A DNA stretch of 64,000 bases, taken from the NCBI GenBank assembly GCA_032718475.1, contig JAUCBJ010001812.1, forward strand, positions 1 through 64,000. Reading direction: 5' to 3'. Positions 20,072 to 34,700 of this stretch are shown piece by piece; the first letter of the stretch is position 1, and every line of letters starts with the position of its first letter. Source of the stretch: Nemertoderma westbladi (taxonomy: Eukaryota; Xenacoelomorpha; Nemertodermatida; Nemertodermatidae). The position numbers were made by a program, and so were the translations under genes. The notes below the pieces were generated by a model. The model had not been told where the DNA came from. It saw only the letters and a program-made list of their open reading frames with translations, and did no database searches.

Positions 20072-21804
20072 TCAATTCATTGTTCGAGTGATTTCGTCAG
20101 TGTCCAACACGTACGTGTGAGTGGGCATGACGCACACTATGTCTACATAAGCCCTTGCGTAGAGGTACAATTAGGGAACCTAGTAATTCGACCCCTAGCG
20201 GCCCACAGATGAACTACAGTTAGGTCAGGTCTGTCTGTACGTATAGAATTTCTATGTCATCTGACCCACAAGCTGGACTGGATCTTTTTTCAAATGTTAA
20301 ATAAACATTTCCAGAAGTTTCCATGGAAATAGGAGTTAATTATTGGCAAATGCTACTAAACTAGTCTAAGCAACAAACCAAGTGTGGCCGTTTGTTTAAT
20401 TATCCTTAGCTTCGTGGTTGCTACATGTGTACTAAGTTTGGTTCCAATTAATCTATGATTGGCCCCTTTATTAGAGTACAAACATTTCCAATAAAAAGAA
20501 AGACTGGTCCACTAATTATAACCCCACACTAACTAACCTAACCAACACAAATCACCAAAGAAAACATGGCTAAAGTAAATTTTGTTAATTTTGTAAATTT
20601 TGTTAAACATTGTTAATTTCTATTTGTATCAAAAATGTATTTCTCCCCCTATTTTATAGTACCTATAAAAAGTAAAACAGAACAAAATATATTCATGTTG
20701 AAGCAAATTTCACATTATTATTCTGTAATTTCTAATGTTTTTTCCAATAAATATTGCATCATGCTAAGATAAGTTATAGATAAGAACAAATTAACAGTTA
20801 GAGTTGAGTGATTTCCCCCGCACACAGCGGGTCTAACTCTCGCCAATATCCAGATATATCCGCCCTATATGTCAACCAATACCACCCGCTGATAAAAAGC
20901 ATACCAAATCGCATAAAACAAATATAACCAAAGACGTTAAGTCTAATATAATTCGTAGTTATGTGTACCCAGCGGTGATGCTATATGTAAGGGAGTCATT
21001 GTTATATAGAAACCAAAACGGATGTGGAATTAGTGAAGTGGTTTAAATAGATGACACTTAAACACAGCCCTCACTCATACTGCCAAGATAACATAGAATC
21101 TTAGATACATTCTCTCCCTTTGTGATAAAAACGGCGTTATTGGCATTATGTTATCATTAACTAATATTTTTAAGAGGTCCCATATGAAGGTGTTTAAGAA
21201 TGTGCGTATGACGTTTATTAATAACATCTCATGAAAGATCCCTTACCTAAAAAAAAGGCTATTACCACCCACGTCAACTGGCCTATGAATTGACAAAAAA
21301 ATTACATTTCAAGTTTAGTGCAACTGCTTGTTTGTACCGCTAAACTAAAATAGACTCATTTAATTATTGTTTTTTGAAATTCCCTCTCTGAAGTAGCATT
21401 TTGCCTTGTTCAGTCTTTAACCTTTTTTGGAGATCGTACAGTCAGTCTAGTGTAAACGTAGACTTAATAACACGAATTAATGTAGGTCTGTCCCCAACCA
21501 GTATATACGGTATATAAGTGGCTACTTATTCGGACTCTACCGGTAGGGTATTGGAAATCTGGTAGCCAATTTTTGTTACAGTGATAAATTAATATTATAG
21601 CATATTATTATAAATATAAAAAATTACGCCGTCCGAATTTAGCCAGACCCCCTCCCCCCTGTCTGAAGATGTCCGGAGTTCGAAGACCCCCCCCCCCCCC
21701 CCCCCCCCTGACCTCGGACGTCCTTTAGGGATGCCCCATTACGATAAAAAAAGAAACCGTTGATTATTGTAATGGTTCTTATTTTATAATTTATATATAA
21801 TATC
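20072..21804. other. AT-rich noncoding DNA, one 22-base poly-C tract
   Basis: No gene is recognised on either strand, and no carrier exon for the first repeat was found. A poly-C run occupies 21687-21708. It is preceded by two similar segments starting GTCCGAATTTAGCCAGACCC (about 21630) and GTCCGGAGTTCGAAGACC (21671), possibly a small decayed repeat. The rest is AT-rich. Confidence 0.5.
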
Positions 21805-22073
21805 GTAGCTTAAGTGTCATAAGTCAAAAATTGTAATTGTTCAGGAGAGCCTATAAAAGATATAGAGAGATATGGGGCCTTTCTGCAGTAAAATAGTGTC
21901 AACTGGTATATAATAGGGCTTTACTTTACCACGCAATAAGCATCACTTCCTATTGGTTAAATGTTTAAATCTCCACCAGCTGATAGAGCATGTCTTAAAG
22001 TGTGGAAATTAATAAAAAAAGGTAAAAAGCGACAAAAATCGACTAAGTAGGGCCTTTATGACACTTAAGCTAC
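21805..22073. mobile_element. MITE-like element with 18-bp perfect terminal inverted repeats
   Basis: GTAGCTTAAGTGTCATAA at 21805-21822 is the exact reverse complement of 22056-22073, bounding 269 bp with no coding capacity. Flanks on both sides are TATA-rich (ATAT next to each end), so a short AT target duplication is possible but cannot be proven in such sequence. Size and structure fit a non-autonomous DNA transposon (MITE); the superfamily cannot be assigned. Confidence 0.7.
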
Positions 22074-22372
22074 AATATATAATATGCAATTCACTTAATA
22101 TATATAACCGGTGTACACTATATGGGATAACTAAGTTATTTTTGGCACATTAATATTGAATAACCCGCATTAAACCCCACCGACTAGCGGCACTGGCTGT
22201 TTCTATCAAACACGTCCCAGATGCAGTAAATGGGACCTCTTTAGAAAATAATATTAATTACTACCGCGGAAAAATGCTTGTACTATTAGTAGAGCGGGGA
22301 GGTGGAAGCAAATAATATAATATAATAAAAAGTAACAAAAACTATTGTTATATATCCAATAACAAACACACA
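22074..22372. other. Noncoding stretch, nothing recognised
   Basis: AT-rich sequence with a moderately GC-richer patch around 22170-22230. No gene, RNA or repeat is recognised. Confidence 0.4.
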
Positions 22373-22440
22373 CGTGATGGTTAGAGCGTCAGAAATCCAA
22401 CCTTGAGTTACCTAGTTCGATCCCACCTGGAAGACAACGT
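22373..22440 (+). repeat. tRNA-like SINE head (A-box and B-box remnants)
   Basis: GATGGTTAGAGCGTC (about 22376-22390) resembles a tRNA A-box region. AGTTCGATCCC (22414-22424) is a near-match to the RNA polymerase III B-box GGTTCGANTCC. The spacing of about 35 bp and the following CACC are tRNA-like. The cloverleaf arms are not intact, so this is probably a tRNA-derived SINE fragment and not a functional tRNA. A short A-run (about 22467-22473) may be part of the tail. Confidence 0.5.
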
Positions 22441-22745
22441 CGTCTCCGCTTAAGATTTGCTGCCTCAAAAAAATATTAAGACTACAATTCATCATTTCAG
22501 TTATTTTCAGCTCCAACAGTAAATATGTACGGATAATTAATCAATTAATACCAGATATCACAATAGGCCAATCAGAATAAAAAGAAACGACTTTTTTCGG
22601 TGTTCAAAACCAAATAATAAATGTAGGAAGTTTTAAATTGAATGGATATTTGGATTTTAACTCACTTGCAATGGAAGCGCTAGCAATATGTACTGGAGAA
22701 GTGTCGGGTTCTAGAATCTGGTTGAAATGGTTATGGCAGGAAGCG
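22441..22745. other. Unique flank of the large satellite
   Basis: AT-rich sequence with no recognised gene. The last unique bases before the satellite are GGTTATGGCAGGAAGCG (22729-22745). Confidence 0.5.
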
Positions 22746-25700
22746 TAAAGTCCGAAGTAGATAGCCCTGAATAGAATGCAATTAATTTAGGTAGAATAAA
22801 GTCCGAAGTAGATAGCCCTGAATAGAATGCAATTAATTTAGGTAGAATAAAGTCCGAAGTAAATAGCCCTGAATAGAATGCAATTAATTTAGGTAGAATA
22901 AAGTCCGAAGTAGATAGCCCTGAATGGAATGCAATTAATTTCGGTAGAATAAAGTCCGAAGTAGATAGCCCTGAATAGAATGCAATTAATTTAGGTACAA
23001 TTAATTTAGGTAGAATAAAGTCCGAAGTAGATAGCCCTGAATGGAATGCAATTAATTTCGGTAGAATAAAGTCCGAAGTAGATAGCCCTGAATAGAATGC
23101 AATTAATTTAGGTAGAATAAAGTCCGAAGTAGATAGCCCTGAATGGAATGCAATTAATTTCGGTAGAATAAAGTCCGAAGTAGATAGCCCTGAATAGAAT
23201 GCAATTAATTTAGGTAGAATAAACTCCGAAGTAGATAGTGCTGAATGGAATACAATTAATTTAGGTAGAATAAAGTCCGAAGTAGATAGTGCTGAATGGA
23301 ATGCAATTAATTTCGGTAGAATAAAGTCCGAAGTAGATAGCCCTGAATAGAATGCAATTAATTTAGGTAGAATAAACTCCGAAGTAGATAGTGCTGAATG
23401 GAATACAATTAATTTAGGTAGAATAAAGTCCGAAGTAGATAGTGCTGAATGGAATGCAATTAATTTAGGTAGAATAAAGTCCGAAGTAGATAGTGCTGAA
23501 TGGAATGCAATTAATTTAGGTAGAATAAAGTCCGAAGTAGATAGCCCTGAATGGAATACAATTAATTTAGGTAGAATAAAGTCCGAAGTAGATAGTGCTG
23601 AATGGAATGCAATTAATTTAGGTAGAATAAAGTCCGAAGTAGATAGTGCTGAATGGAATGCAATTAATTTAGGTAGAATAAAGTCCGATTAGATAGTGCT
23701 GAATGGAATGCAATTAATTTAGGTAGAATAAAGTCCGATTAGATAGTGCTGAATGGAATGCAATTAATTTAGGTAGAATAAAGTCCGAAGTAGATAGTGC
23801 TGAATGGAATGCAATTAATTTAGGTAGAATAAAGTCCGAGGTAGATAGTGCTGAATGGAATGCAATTAATTTAGGTAGAATAAAGTCCGAGGTAGATAGT
23901 GCTGAATGGAATGCAATTAATTTAGGTAGAATAAAGTCCGATTAGATAGTGCTGAATGGAATGCAATTAATTTAGGTAGAATAAAGTCCGATTAGATAGT
24001 GCTGAATGGAATACAATTAATTTAGGTAGAATAAAGTCCGAGGTAGATAGTGCTGAATGGAATGCAATTAATTTAGGTAGAATAAAGTCCGAGGTAGATA
24101 GTGCTGAATGGAATGCAATTAATTTAGGTAGAATAAAGTCCGATTAGATAGTGCTGAATGGAATACAATTAATTTAGGTAGAATAAAGTCCGAAGTAGAT
24201 AGTGCTGAATGGAATGCAATTAATCTAGATAGAATAAACTCCGAAGTAAATAGTGCTGAATGGAATGCAATTAATTTAGGTAGAATAAACTCCGAAGTAG
24301 ATAGTGCTGAATGGAATGCAATTAATCTAGATAGAATAAAGTCCGAAGTAGATAGTGCTGAATGGAATGCAATTAATTTAGGTAGAATAAAGTCCGAAGT
24401 AGATAGCCCTGAATGGAATGCAATTAATTTAGGTAGAATAAAGTCCGAAGTAGATAGTGCTGAATGGAATGCAATTAATTTAGGTAGAATAAACTCCGAA
24501 GTAGATAGTGCTGAATGGAATGCAATTAATCTAGATAGAATAAAGTCCGAAGTAGATAGTGCTGAATGGAATGCAATTAATTTAGGTAGAATAAAGTCCG
24601 AAGTAGATAGTGCTGAATGGAATGCAATTAATTTAGGTAGAATAAAGTCCGAAGTAGATAGTGCTGAATGGAATGCAATTAATTTAGGTAGAATAAACTC
24701 CGAAGTAGATAGTGCTGAATGGAATGCAATTAATCTAGATAGAATAAAGTCCGAAGTAGATAGTGCTGAATGGAATGCAATTAATCTAGATAGAATAAAG
24801 TCCGAGGTAGATAGTGCTGAATGGAATGCAATTAATTTAGGTAGAATAAAGTCCGATTAGATAGTGCTGAATGGAATGCAATTAATTTAGATACAATAAA
24901 GTCCGATTAGATAGTGCTGAATGGAATGCAATTAATCTAGATAGAATAAAGTCCGAAGTAGATAGTGCTGAATGGAATGCAATTAATTTAGGTAGAATAA
25001 ACTCCGAAGTAAATAGTGCTGAATGGAATGCAATTAATTTAGGTAGAATAAAGTCCGATTAGATAGTGCTGAATGGAATGCAATTAATCTAGATAGAATA
25101 AAGTCCGATTAGATAGTGCTGAATAGAATGCAATTAATTTAGGTAGAATAAAGTCCGATTAGATAGTGCTGAATGGAATGCAATTAATTTAGGTAGAATA
25201 AAGTCCGAAGTAGATAGTGCTGAATGGAATGCAATTAATTTAGGTAGAATAAAGTCCGAAGTAGATAGTGCTGAATGGAATGCAATTAATCTAGATAGAA
25301 TAAAGTCCGAAGTAGATAGTGCTGAATGGAATGCAATTAATCTAGATAGAATAAAGTCCGATTAGATAGTGCTGAATAGAATGCAATTAATTTAGGTAGA
25401 ATAAAGTCCGATTAGATAGTGCTGAATGGAATGCAATTAATTTAGGTAGAATAAAGTCCGAAGTAGATAGTGCTGAATGGAATGCAATTAATCTAGATAG
25501 AATAAAGTCCGAAGTAGATAGTGCTGAATGGAATGCAATTAATCTAGATAGAATAAAGTCCGATTAGATAGTGCTGAATGGAATGCAATTAATTTAGATA
25601 GAATAAAGTCCGAAGTAGATAGTGCTGAATGGAATGCAATTAATTTAGGTAGAATAAACTCCGAAGTAAATAGTGCTGAATGGAATGCAATTAATTTAGG

Positions 25701-28700
25701 TAGAATAAAGTCCGATTAGATAGTGCTGAATGGAATGCAATTAATCTAGATAGAATAAAGTCCGATTAGATAGTGCTGAATAGAATGCAATTAATTTAGG
25801 TAGAATAAAGTCCGATTAGATAGTGCTGAATGGAATGCAATTAATTTAGGTAGAATAAAGTCCGAAGTAGATAGTGCTGAATGGAATGCAATTAATTTAG
25901 GTAGAATAAAGTCCGAAGTAGATAGTGCTGAATGGAATGCAATTAATCTAGATAGAATAAAGTCCGATTAGATAGTGCTGAATGGAATGCAATTAATTTA
26001 GATAGAATAAAGTCCGAAGTAGATAGTGCTGAATGGAATGCAATTAATTTAGGTAGAATAAACTCCGAAGTAAATAGTGCTGAATGGAATGCAATTAATT
26101 TAGGTAGAATAAAGTCCGATTAGATAGTGCTGAATGGAATGCAATTAATCTAGATAGAATAAAGTCCGATTAGATAGTGCTGAATAGAATGCAATTAATT
26201 TAGGTAGAATAAAGTCCGATTAGATAGTGCTGAATGGAATGCAATTAATTTAGGTAGAATAAAGTCCGATTAGATAGTGCTGAATGGAATGCAATTAATC
26301 TAGATAGAATAAAGTCCGAAGTAGATAGTGCTGAATGGAATGCAATTAATCTAGATAGAATAAAGTCCGATTAGATAGTGCTGAATAGAATGCAATTAAT
26401 TTAGGTAGAATAAAGTCCGATTAGATAGTGCTGAATGGAATGCAATTAATCTAGATAGAATAAAGTCCGATTAGATAGTGCTGAATGGAATGCAATTAAT
26501 TTAGGTAGAATAAAGTCCGATTAGATAGTGCTGAATGGAATGCAATTAATCTAGATAGAATAAAGTCCGAAGTAGATAGTGCTGAATGGAATGCAATTAA
26601 TCTAGATAGAATAAAGTCCGAAGTAGATAGTGCTGAATGGAATGCAATTAATTTAGATAGAATAAAGTCCGATTAGATAGCCCTGAATGGAATGCAATTA
26701 ATTTAGGTAGAATAAACTCCGAAGTAAATAGTGCTGAATGGAATGCAATTAATTTAGGTAGAATAAAGTCCGATTAGATAGTGCTGAATGGAATGCAATT
26801 AATCTAGATAGAATAAAGTCCGATTAGATAGTGCTGAATAGAATGCAATTAATTTAGGTAGAATAAAGTCCGATTAGATAGTGCTGAATGGAATGCAATT
26901 AATCTAGATAGAATAAAGTCCGAAGTAGATAGTGCTGAATGGAATGCAATTAATCTAGATAGAATAAAGTCCGATTAGATAGTGCTGAATGGAATGCAAT
27001 TAATTTAGGTAGAATAAAGTCCGATTAGATAGTGCTGAATGGAATGCAATTAATTTAGGTAGAATAAAGTCCGATTAGATAGTGCTGAATGGAATGCAAT
27101 TAATCTAGATAGAATAAAGTCCGAAGTAGATAGTGCTGAATGGAATGCAATTAATTTAGGTAGAATAAACTCCGAAGTAAATAGTGCTGAATGGAATGCA
27201 ATTAATTTAGGTATAATAAAGTCCGAAGTAGATAGTGCTGAATGGAATGCAATTAATCTAGATAGAATAAAGTCCGAAGTAGATAGTGCTGAATGGAATG
27301 CAATTAATTTAGGTAGAATAAACTCCGAAGTAAATAGTGCTGAATGGAATGCAATTAATTTAGGTAGAATAAAGTCCGATTAGATAGTGCTGAATGGAAT
27401 GCAATTAATTTAGGTAGAATAAAGTCCGATTAGATAGTGCTGAATGGAATGCAATTAATCTAGATAGAATAAAGTCCGAAGTAGATAGTGCTGAATGGAA
27501 TGCAATTAATTTAGGTAGAATAAACTCCGAAGTAAATAGTGCTGAATGGAATGCAATTAATTTAGGTAGAATAAAGTCCGATTAGATAGTGCTGAATGGA
27601 ATGCAATTAATCTAGATAGAATAAAGTCCGAAGTAGATAGTGCTGAATGGAATGCAATTAATTTAGGTAGAATAAACTCCGAAGTAAATAGTGCTGAATG
27701 GAATGCAATTAATTTAGGTAGAATAAAGTCCGATTAGATAGTGCTGAATGGAATGCAATTAATTTAGATAGAATAAAGTCCGAAGTAAATAGTGCTGAAT
27801 GGAATGCAATTAATTTAGGTAGAATAAAGTCCGATTAGATAGTGCTGAATGGAATGCAATTAATCTAGATAGAATAAACTCCGAAGTAAATAGTGCTGAA
27901 TGGAATGCAATTAATTTAGGTAGAATAAAGTCCGATTAGATAGTGCTGAATGGAATGCAATTAATTTAGATAGAATAAAGTCCGAAGTAAATAGTGCTGA
28001 ATGGAATGCAATTAATTTAGGTAGAATAAAGTCCGATTAGATAGTGCTGAATGGAATGCAATTAATTTAGATAGAATAAAGTCCGATTAGATAGCCCTGA
28101 ATGGAATGCAATTAATTTAGGTAGAATAAACTCCGAAGTAAATAGTGCTGAATGGAATGCAATTAATTTAGGTAGAATAAAGTCCGATTAGATAGTGCTG
28201 AATGGAATGCAATTAATTTAGATAGAATAAAGTCCGAAGTAAATAGTGCTGAATGGAATGCAATTAATTTAGGTAGAATAAAGTCCGATTAGATAGTGCT
28301 GAATGGAATGCAATTAATTTAGATAGAATAAAGTCCGATTAGATAGCCCTGAATGGAATGCAATTAATTTAGGTAGAATAAACTCCGAAGTAAATAGTGC
28401 TGAATGGAATGCAATTAATTTAGGTAGAATAAAGTCCGATTAGATAGTGCTGAATGGAATGCAATTAATCTAGATAGAATAAAGTCCGAAGTAGATAGTG
28501 CTGAATGGAATGCAATTAATTTAGATAGAATAAAGTCCGATTAGATAGCCCTGAATGGAATGCAATTAATTTAGGTAGAATAAACTCCGAAGTAAATAGT
28601 GCTGAATGGAATGCAATTAATTTAGGTAGAATAAAGTCCGATTAGATAGTGCTGAATGGAATGCAATTAATCTAGATAGAATAAAGTCCGATTAGATAGT

Positions 28701-31700
28701 GCTGAATAGAATGCAATTAATTTAGGTAGAATAAAGTCCGATTAGATAGTGCTGAATGGAATGCAATTAATCTAGATAGAATAAAGTCCGAAGTAGATAG
28801 TGCTGAATGGAATGCAATTAATCTAGATAGAATAAAGTCCGATTAGATAGTGCTGAATGGAATGCAATTAATTTAGATAGAATAAAGTCCGAAGTAAATA
28901 GTGCTGAATGGAATGCAATTAATTTAGGTAGAATAAACTCCGAAGTAAATAGTGCTGAATGGAATGCAATTAATTTAGGTAGAATAAAGTCCGATTAGAT
29001 AGTGCTGAATGGAATGCAATTAATTTAGATAGAATAAAGTCCGAAGTAAATAGTGCTGAATGGAATGCAATTAATTTAGGTAGAATAAAGTCCGATTAGA
29101 TAGTGCTGAATGGAATGCAATTAATTTAGGTAGAATAAAGTCCGAGGTAGATAGTGCTGAATGGAATGCAATTAATTTAGATAGAATAAAGTCCGAAGTA
29201 AATAGTGCTGAATGGAATGCAATTAATTTAGGTAGAATAAAGTCCGATTAGATAGTGCTGAATGGAATGCAATTAATTTAGATAGAATAAAGTCCGATTA
29301 GATAGCGCTGAATGGAATACAATTAATCTAGATAGAATAAAGTCCGAAGTAGATAGTGCTGAATGGAATGCAATTAATTTAGATAGAATAAAGTCCGATT
29401 AGATAGCCCTGAATGGAATGCAATTAATTTAGGTAGAATAAACTCCGAAGTAAATAGTGCTGAATGGAATGCAATTAATTTAGATAGAATAAAGTCCGAT
29501 TAGATAGCGCTGAATGGAATACAATTAATCTAGATAGAATAAAGTCCGAAGTAGATAGTGCTGAATGGAATGCAATTAATTTAGATAGAATAAAGTCCGA
29601 TTAGATAGCCCTGAATGGAATGCAATTAATTTAGGTAGAATAAACTCCGAAGTAAATAGTGCTGAATGGAATGCAATTAATTTAGGTAGAATAAAGTCCG
29701 ATTAGATAGTGCTGAATGGAATGCAATTAATCTAGATAGAATAAAGTCCGAAGTAGATAGTGCTGAATGGAATGCAATTAATTTAGATAGAATAAAGTCC
29801 GATTAGATAGCCCTGAATGGAATGCAATTAATTTAGGTAGAATAAACTCCGAAGTAAATAGTGCTGAATGGAATGCAATTAATTTAGGTAGAATAAAGTC
29901 CGATTAGATAGCGCTGAATGGAATGCAATTAATTTAGATAGAATAAAGTCCGAAGTAGATAGTGCTGAATGGAATGCAATTAATCTAGATAGAATAAAGT
30001 CCGATTAGATAGTGCTGAATGGAATGCAATTAATCTAGATAGAATAAAGTCCGAAGTAGATAGTGCTGAATGGAATGCAATTAATCTAGATAGAATAAAG
30101 TCCGATTAGATAGTGCTGAATGGAATGCAATTAATTTAGGTAGAATAAAGTCCGAGGTAGATAGTGCTGAATGGAATGCAATTAATTTAGGTAGAATAAA
30201 GTCCGAAGTAGATAGTGCTGAATGGAATGCAATTAATCTAGATAGAATAAAGTCCGAAGTAGATAGTGCTGAATGGAATGCAATTAATCTAGATAGAATA
30301 AAGTCCGATTAGATAGTGCTGAATAGAATGCAATTAATTTAGGTAGAATAAAGTCCGATTAGATAGCGCTGAATGGAATGCAATTAATTTAGATAGAATA
30401 AAGTCCGAAGTAGATAGTGCTGAATGGAATGCAATTAATCTAGATAGAATAAAGTCCGATTAGATAGTGCTGAATGGAATGCAATTAATCTAGATAGAAT
30501 AAAGTCCGAAGTAGATAGTGCTGAATGGAATGCAATTAATCTAGATAGAATAAAGTCCGATTAGATAGTGCTGAATGGAATGCAATTAATTTAGGTAGAA
30601 TAAAGTCCGAGGTAGATAGTGCTGAATGGAATGCAATTAATTTAGGTAGAATAAAGTCCGAAGTAGATAGTGCTGAATGGAATGCAATTAATCTAGATAG
30701 AATAAAGTCCGAAGTAGATAGTGCTGAATGGAATGCAATTAATCTAGATAGAATAAAGTCCGATTAGATAGTGCTGAATAGAATGCAATTAATTTAGGTA
30801 GAATAAAGTCCGATTAGATAGTGCTGAATGGAATGCAATTAATCTAGATAGAATAAAGTCCGAAGTAGATAGTGCTGAATGGAATGCAATTAATCTAGAT
30901 AGAATAAAGTCCGATTAGATAGTGCTGAATGGAATGCAATTAATTTAGGTAGAATAAAGTCCGAGGTAGATAGTGCTGAATGGAATGCAATTAATTTAGG
31001 TAGAATAAAGTCCGAAGTAGATAGTGCTGAATGGAATGCAATTAATCTAGATAGAATAAAGTCCGAAGTAGATAGTGCTGAATGGAATGCAATTAATTTA
31101 GGTAGAATAAAGTCCGAAGTAGATAGTGCTGAATGGAATGCAATTAATCTAGATAGAATAAACTCCGAAGTAAATAGTGCTGAATGGAATGCAATTAATT
31201 TAGATAGAATAAACTCCGAAGTAGATAGTGCTGAATGGAATGCAATTAATTTAGGTAGAATAAAGTCCGATTAGATAGTGCTGAATGGAATGCAATTAAT
31301 TTAGGTAGAATAAAGTCCGATTAGATAGTGCTGAATAGAATGCAATTAATTTAGGTAGAATAAAGTCCGATTAGATAGTGCTGAATGGAATGCAATTAAT
31401 CTAGATAGAATAAAGTCCGAAGTAGATAGTGTTGAATGGAATGCAATTAATTTAGGTAGAATAAAGTCCGAAGTAGATAGTGCTGAATGGAATGCAATTA
31501 ATCTAGATAGAATAAAGTCCGAAGTAGATAGTGCTGAATGGAATGCAATTAATCTAGATAGAATAAAGTCCGATTAGATAGTGCTGAATGGAATGCAATT
31601 AATTTAGATAGAATAAAGTCCGAAGTAGATAGTGCTGAATAGAATGCAATTAATTTAGGTAGAATAAAGTCCGATTAGATAGTGCTGAATGGAATGCAAT

Positions 31701-34700
31701 TAATTTAGATAGAATAAAGTCCGAAGTAGATAGTGCTGAATGGAATGCAATTAATCTAGATAGAATAAAGTAAGAAGTAGATAGCCCTGAATGGAATGCA
31801 ATTAATCTAGATAGAATAAAGTCCGATTAGATAGTGCTGAATGGAATACAATTAATTTTGGTAGAATAAAGTCCGAGGTAGATAGTGCTGAATGGAATGC
31901 AATTAATTTAGGTAGAATAAAGTCCGAGGTAGATAGTGCTGAATGGAATGCAATTAATTTAGGTAGAATAAAGTCCGAGGTAGATAGTGCTGAATGGAAT
32001 GCAATTAATTTAGGTAGAATAAAGTCCGAGGTAGATAGTGCTGAATGGAATGCAATTAATTTAGGTAGAATAAAGTCCGAGGTAGATAGTGCTGAATGGA
32101 ATGCAATTAATTTAGGTAGAATAAAGTCCGAAGTAGATAGTGCTGAATGGAATGCAATTAATTTAGGTAGAATAAAGTCCGAGGTAGATAGTGCTGAATG
32201 GAATGCAATTAATTTAGGTAGAATAAAGTCCGAGGTAGATAGTGCTGAATGGAATGCAATTAATTTAGGTAGAATAAAGTCCGAAGTAGATAGTGCTGAA
32301 TGGAATGCAATTAATCTAGATAGAATAAAGTCCGAAGTAGATAGTGCTGAATGGAATGCAATTAATCTAGATAGAATAAAGTCCGAAGTAAATAGTGCTG
32401 AATGGAATGCAATTAATCTAGATAGAATAAAGTCCGATTAGATAGTGCTGAATGGAATGCAATTAATTTAGGTAGAATAAAGTCCGATTAGATAGTGCTG
32501 AATGGAATGCAATTAATCTAGATAGAATAAAGTCCGAAGTAGATAGTGCTGAATGGAATGCAATTAATTTAGGTAGAATAAAGTCCGAAGTAGATAGTGC
32601 TGAATGGAATGCAATTAATTTAGGTAGAATAAAGTCCGAAGTAGATAGTGCTGAATGGAATGCAATTAATCTAGATACAATAAAGTCCGATTAGATAGTG
32701 CTGAATGGAATGCAATTAATCTAGATAGAATAAAGTCCGAAGTAGATAGTGCTGAATGGAATGCAATTAATTTAGGTAGAATAAAGTCCGAAGTAGATAG
32801 CGCTGAATGGAATGCAATTAATCTAGATAGAATAAAGTCCGATTAGATAGTGCTGAATGGAATGCAATTAATTTAGGTAGAATAAAGTCCGATTAGATAG
32901 TGCTGAATGGAATGCAATTAATCTAGATAGAATAAAGTCCGAAGTAGATAGTGCTGAATGGAATGCAATTAATTTAGGTAGAATAAAGTCCGAAGTAGAT
33001 TGCGCTGAATGGAATGCAATTAATCTAGATAGAATAAAGTCCGATTAGATAGTGCTGAATGGAATGCAATTAATTTAGGTAGAATAAAGTCCGATTAGAT
33101 AGTGCTGAATGGAATGCAATTAATTTAGGTAGAATAAAGTCCGAAGTAGATAGTGCTGAATGGAATGCAATTAATTTAGATAGAATAAAGTCCGATTAGA
33201 TAGTGCTGAATGGAATGCAATTAATTTAGGTAGAATAAAGTCCGAAGTAGATAGTGCTGAATGGAATGCAATTAATTTAGATAGAATAAAGTCCGATTAG
33301 ATTGTGCTGAATGGAATGCAATTAATTTAGGTAGAATAAAGTCCGAGGTAGATAGTGCTGAATGGAATGCAATTAATCTAGATAGAATAAAGTCCGAAGT
33401 AGATAGCCCTGAATGGAATGCAATTAATTTAGGTAGAATAGGGCCTAAAGTCCGATTAGATAGTGCTGAATGGAATGCAATTAATTTAGGTAGAATAAAC
33501 TCCGAAGTAGATAGTGCTGAATGGAATGCAATTAATCTAGATAGAATAAAGTCCGAAGTAGATAGTGCTGAATGGAATGCAATTAATTTAGGTAGAATAA
33601 AGTCCGAAGTAGATAGTGCTGAATGGAATGCAATTAATCTAGATAGAATAAACTCCGAAGTAAATAGTGCTGAATGGAATGCAATTAATTTAGGTAGAAT
33701 AAAGTCCGAAGTAGATAGTGCTGAATGGAATGCAATTAATTTAGGTAGAATAAAGTCCGAAGTAGATAGTGCTGAATGGAATGCAATTAATTTAGGTAGA
33801 ATAAAGTCCGATTAGATAGTGCTGAATGGAATGCAATTAATCTAGATAGAATAAAGTCCGATTAGATAGTGCTGAATGGAATGCAATTAATTTAGGTAGA
33901 ATAAAGTCCGATTAGATAGTGCTGAATGGAATGCAATTAATTTAGGTAGAATAAACTCCGAAGTAGATAGTGCTGAATGGAATGCAATTAATTTAGATAG
34001 AATAAAGTCCGAAGTAGATAGTGCTGAATGGAATGCAATTAATCTAGATAGAATAAACTCCGAAGTAAATAGTGCTGAATGGAATGCAATTAATTTAGGT
34101 AGAATAAACTCCGAAGTAGATAGTGCTGAATGGAATGCAATTAATTTAGATAGAATAAAGTCCGAAGTAGATAGTGCTGAATGGAATGCAATTAATTTAG
34201 GTAGAATAAAGTCCGAAGTAGATAGTGCTGAATGGAATGCAATTAATCTAGATAGAATAAACTCCGAAGTAAATAGTGCTGAATGGAATGCAATTAATTT
34301 AGATAGAATAAACTCCGAAGTAGATAGTGCTGAATGGAATGCAATTAATTTAGGTAGAATAAAGTCCGAAGTAAATAGTGCTGAATGGAATGCAATTAAT
34401 TTAGGTAGAATAAACTCCGAAGTAGATAGTGCTGAATGGAATGCAATTAATCTAGATAGAATAAACTCCGAAGTAAATAGTGCTGAATGGAATGCAATTA
34501 ATTTAGGTAGAATAAACTCCGAAGTAGATAGTGCTGAATGGAATGCAATTAATCTAGATAGAATAAACTCCGAAGTAAATAGTGCTGAATGGAATGCAAT
34601 TAATTTAGGTAGAATAAACTCCGAAGTAGATAGTGCTGAATGGAATACAATTAATTTAGATAGAATAAAGTCCGAAGTAGATAGTGCTGAATGGAATGCA

